From contig NZ_JAHXGQ010000011.1 in NCBI RefSeq assembly GCF_019375475.1, forward strand, positions 1 through 64,000: 64,000 nucleotides of DNA. Reading direction: 5' to 3'. Below, in pieces: positions 61,879 through 64,000 of this stretch. A program made the position numbers and the translations under genes. This DNA is from Saccharothrix obliqua (lineage in GTDB: Bacteria; Actinomycetota; Actinomycetes; Mycobacteriales; Pseudonocardiaceae). Each line of letters starts with the position of its first letter. Position 1 is the first letter of the stretch. The notes below the pieces were generated by a model. The model saw only the letters and a program-made list of their open reading frames with translations, searched no databases and was not told the origin of the DNA.

Positions 61879-63435
61879 ATGCGACATGATCGCTCGACCC
61901 GGCGACGGGTCGTGACCGCGTGCCTGGCGACGACGGCGCTGATGACCGGCGTCGGCTACGGGTACGGCCACGCCGCCGAGGGTGCGATCCGCGGCGCCGA
62001 CGCGCCCGGCGCGGTCAAGGACGCCTACATCGTCGTGCTCAAGGACGGCGCGGTCGACGCGCAGCGGACCCCGGCCAAGGCCGCCGACCTGGCGAGCCGG
62101 TACGGCGGTCGCCTGAAGTTCACCTACACGGCCGCGTTGCGTGGTTTCGCGGTCGCGTTGGGCGAGGCGCAGGCACGCAAGCTGGCCGCCGACCCCGCGG
62201 TCGAGTACGTCGAGCAGGACGGCACCGCCACGGCGACCGGCGACCAGAACAACCCCACGTGGGGCCTGGACCGGATCGACCAGAAGAACCTGCCGCTGGA
62301 CAAGAAGTACACCTACCCCAACACCGCGCCGAACGTCACCGCGTACGTCGTGGACACCGGCATCCACAAGGCGCACAACGACTTCGGCGGACGCGCGGTC
62401 GACGGGTACGACTTCATCGACAACGACTCGGTCGCGCAGGACTGCAACGGTCACGGCACGCACGTCGCGGGCACCATCGGCAGCAACACCTACGGCGTGG
62501 CCAAGGGCGTCAAGCTGGTGGGCGTGCGCGTGCTGAACTGCCAGGGCCAGGGCGAGTGGTCGCAGGTCATCGCGGGCATCGACTGGGTGGCGAAGAACGC
62601 CGTGAAGCCCGCCGTGGCGAACATGAGCCTCGGCGGCGGCGCGGACTCGTCGGTCGACAACGCGGTGAAGCGCGCCGTCGCGTCCGGTGTCACCTTCGCC
62701 GTGGCGGCGGGCAACGACAACAAGGACGCGTGCGGCACGTCGCCCGCGCGCACGCCCGAGGCCATCACGGTGAACGCGACCGACAGCGGCGACACGCGGT
62801 CGACGTTCTCCAACTACGGCTCGTGCACCGACATTTTCGCGCCTGGCACGAATATCACCTCGACGTGGAACAACGGCGGCGCCAACACCATCAGCGGCAC
62901 GTCCATGGCGACGCCGCACGTGGCGGGCGTGGCCGCCCTGTACCTGTCGGGCAAGCCGTCCGCGTCGCCCGCCGAGGTCGGCAAGGCGCTGGTCGACAAC
63001 ACGTCCAACGGCGTGGTGCGCAACCCCGGCGCGGGGTCGCCGAACAAGCTGCTGAACACCGGCTTCATCGGCGGCGGTGGAAGCCCGTGCGCCGGCGGTT
63101 CGAACGGCGACGACGTGGCGATCCCGGACGCGGGTTCGGCGGTGACGAGTCCGGTGGTGGTGAGCGGTTGCGAGGGCCGGGGTTCGGCCGCGACGTCGGT
63201 GAAGGTGGATGTGGATCACTCCTACTCGGGTGACCTGGCGATCGACCTGGTCGGTCCGGGTGGCGGTGTGTTCGTGCTGCGCAAGCCGGGTGGCGTGGGT
63301 TCGGCTTCGGGTGTGCACGAGACGTTCACGGTGGACACGTCGGGTGAGAGCCGCAACGGCACGTGGAAGTTGCGCGTGACCGACGTGTACTCCTACGACA
63401 CCGGCAAGATCGACGGCTGGTCGATCTCGTTCTGA
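61879..63435 (+). CDS. Secreted S8 subtilase with I9 propeptide and P domain
   Basis: A 518-residue exported serine protease. Signal peptide to about residue 34; I9 inhibitor propeptide DAYIVVLKDGAV to VEYVEQDGTA; catalytic domain with Asp159 (VVDTGIHKAH), His192 (CNGHGTHVAGT) and Ser342 (ISGTSMATPHVAG), aqualysin/proteinase-K type. Residues 410-518 form a P domain (VAIPDAGSAVTSPV to IDGWSISF). GGAG precedes the ATG. Unlike the S8 gene at 1813, its triad is intact. Its stop lies 43 bp inside a convergent gene. Confidence 0.93.
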   Translation: MRHDRSTRRRVVTACLATTALMTGVGYGYGHAAEGAIRGADAPGAVKDAYIVVLKDGAVDAQRTPAKAADLASRYGGRLKFTYTAALRGFAVALGEAQARKLAADPAVEYVEQDGTATATGDQNNPTWGLDRIDQKNLPLDKKYTYPNTAPNVTAYVVDTGIHKAHNDFGGRAVDGYDFIDNDSVAQDCNGHGTHVAGTIGSNTYGVAKGVKLVGVRVLNCQGQGEWSQVIAGIDWVAKNAVKPAVANMSLGGGADSSVDNAVKRAVASGVTFAVAAGNDNKDACGTSPARTPEAITVNATDSGDTRSTFSNYGSCTDIFAPGTNITSTWNNGGANTISGTSMATPHVAGVAALYLSGKPSASPAEVGKALVDNTSNGVVRNPGAGSPNKLLNTGFIGGGGSPCAGGSNGDDVAIPDAGSAVTSPVVVSGCEGRGSAATSVKVDVDHSYSGDLAIDLVGPGGGVFVLRKPGGVGSASGVHETFTVDTSGESRNGTWKLRVTDVYSYDTGKIDGWSISF

Positions 63436-64000
63436 TCCCCGCGGGCCGGTGTCCTCCCGGGCACCGGCCCCGTCAGCGCGGTGATCACCTCTTCGCACAG
63501 CTCGTGGGTGAGCAGGGCGTCGCCCGCGTCGAGCCGGGTGCCGGCGTGGACCGCGTCGAGGAACCACCGGCACATCGGCTCGAAACCCCGGCGGTGGCCG
63601 ACGGACGCCCAGTCGTCGGAGCGGCGCGGCACGCCGTCCTCGGTGACGTGCACCAGGTTCAGCACCTCGCGCCGACGACCGGCCCCGGCTGTTTGGAGCA
63701 GTTCGTCCGCGGTTCCGCTGTCGCGGTTCATCACGGCCAGCCCGGTGAACCCGGGGCCGGTGAGCTGGAGCACGACGTGGTGCAGCAGACCGTCCACAAC
63801 GGACCCGTGGACGTGCGTTTCCCGGGCGGTGCCGGGTGCGAGCGCGCGCAGCGTGTCCACGAGGTGGATGAAGTCGTCCATGACGGCCGTCCGCACGTTC
63901 TCCGCGCCACCGCGCCGGTCCTTCTGGAGCATGACCAGTTCGCACGGTCCGGTCACCGCGTAGGCGGGTGCGTGGCGGCGGTTGAAGCCGACCGCGAGCG
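63393..64000 (-). CDS. Gfo/Idh/MocA family oxidoreductase, C-terminal part (cut by window edge)
   Basis: The frame stays open to the window end, giving about 202 residues that start LAVGFNRRHAPAYAVTG, the family segment between the Rossmann domain and the C-terminal sheet. DDFIHLVDTLRALAPG, VLNLVHVTEDG and RRGFEPMCRWFLDAVHAG follow. The NAD(P)-binding N-terminus lies beyond base 64000. It would oxidise or reduce a sugar or inositol-type substrate. Its 3' end overlaps the S8 gene by 43 bp on the opposite strand. Confidence 0.83.
   Translation of the reverse strand, partial: LAVGFNRRHAPAYAVTGPCELVMLQKDRRGGAENVRTAVMDDFIHLVDTLRALAPGTARETHVHGSVVDGLLHHVVLQLTGPGFTGLAVMNRDSGTADELLQTAGAGRRREVLNLVHVTEDGVPRRSDDWASVGHRRGFEPMCRWFLDAVHAGTRLDAGDALLTHELCEEVITALTGPVPGRTPARGDQNEIDQPSILPVS

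Overview
The window is high-GC actinobacterial DNA (strong G/C third-position bias, many GTG and TTG starts, ATGA/GTGA stop-start overlaps). Family content (ShbA-type sigma factor, acVLRF1, UdgX, PucR, F420-type oxidoreductase, treX-treY-treZ, a DasR-like site) points to a filamentous actinomycete. I infer Pseudonocardiales (a Saccharothrix/Lentzea/Actinosynnema-type genome), without proof. No rRNA, tRNA, CRISPR array or intact insertion sequence was seen.

1-15,100: dGTPase-like HD hydrolase; a secreted subtilase with a Glu where the catalytic His should be; a C-rich repeat tract; an XRE regulator; a chain of coupled ORFs ending in an acVLRF1 ribosome-rescue factor; an azoreductase/TetR divergent pair with two matching palindromes; a SigE-family sigma factor with a membrane partner; a decayed IS481-type transposase; and an ABC-F / small HTH / crotonase cluster matching the M. 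tuberculosis Rv1472-Rv1473A set.

15,350-27,830: ABC exporter, class B PBP, SIS protein with divergent DeoR regulator, lipoprotein, MobA-like nucleotidyltransferase with a tiny LuxR HTH, two alpha/beta hydrolases, a ShbA-like sigma factor with a PfkB kinase, a perfect 16-bp SOS-box palindrome, and a class A PBP.

27,867-32,237: more than 4 kb without a convincing gene. The first 3 kb is a C-rich array of degenerate long repeats. The next 1.3 kb is visibly less GC-rich and holds a perfect nested inverted repeat (26-bp outer arms, 20-bp inner arms).

32,238-43,173: an M23 endopeptidase with a structured leader, then LacI regulator, MalQ, a small unknown protein, TreX, TreY and TreZ. This is a route from glycogen or maltodextrin to trehalose, with 4-bp overlaps between the last three genes. 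An ANTAR protein converges on treZ.

43,365-50,711: CsbD behind a SigB-type promoter and UdgX; an AA10 LPMO with a DasR-like operator; an amidohydrolase with paired palindromes; a TetR/quinone-oxidoreductase divergon; a SLOG plus SLATT-type pair that looks like a two-gene nucleotide-sensing effector system; and an AI-2E family permease.

50,718-64,000: GABA catabolism (GabT, aldehyde dehydrogenase, divergent PucR regulator), a secreted TIMP/NTR-like Cys-x-Cys protein, a Ser/Thr kinase, an F420-type oxidoreductase with HAD phosphatase and hydrolase, GNAT, SRPBCC, STAS and Ppx/GppA proteins, a canonical secreted subtilase with P domain, and the C-terminal part of a Gfo/Idh/MocA oxidoreductase cut by the window edge.
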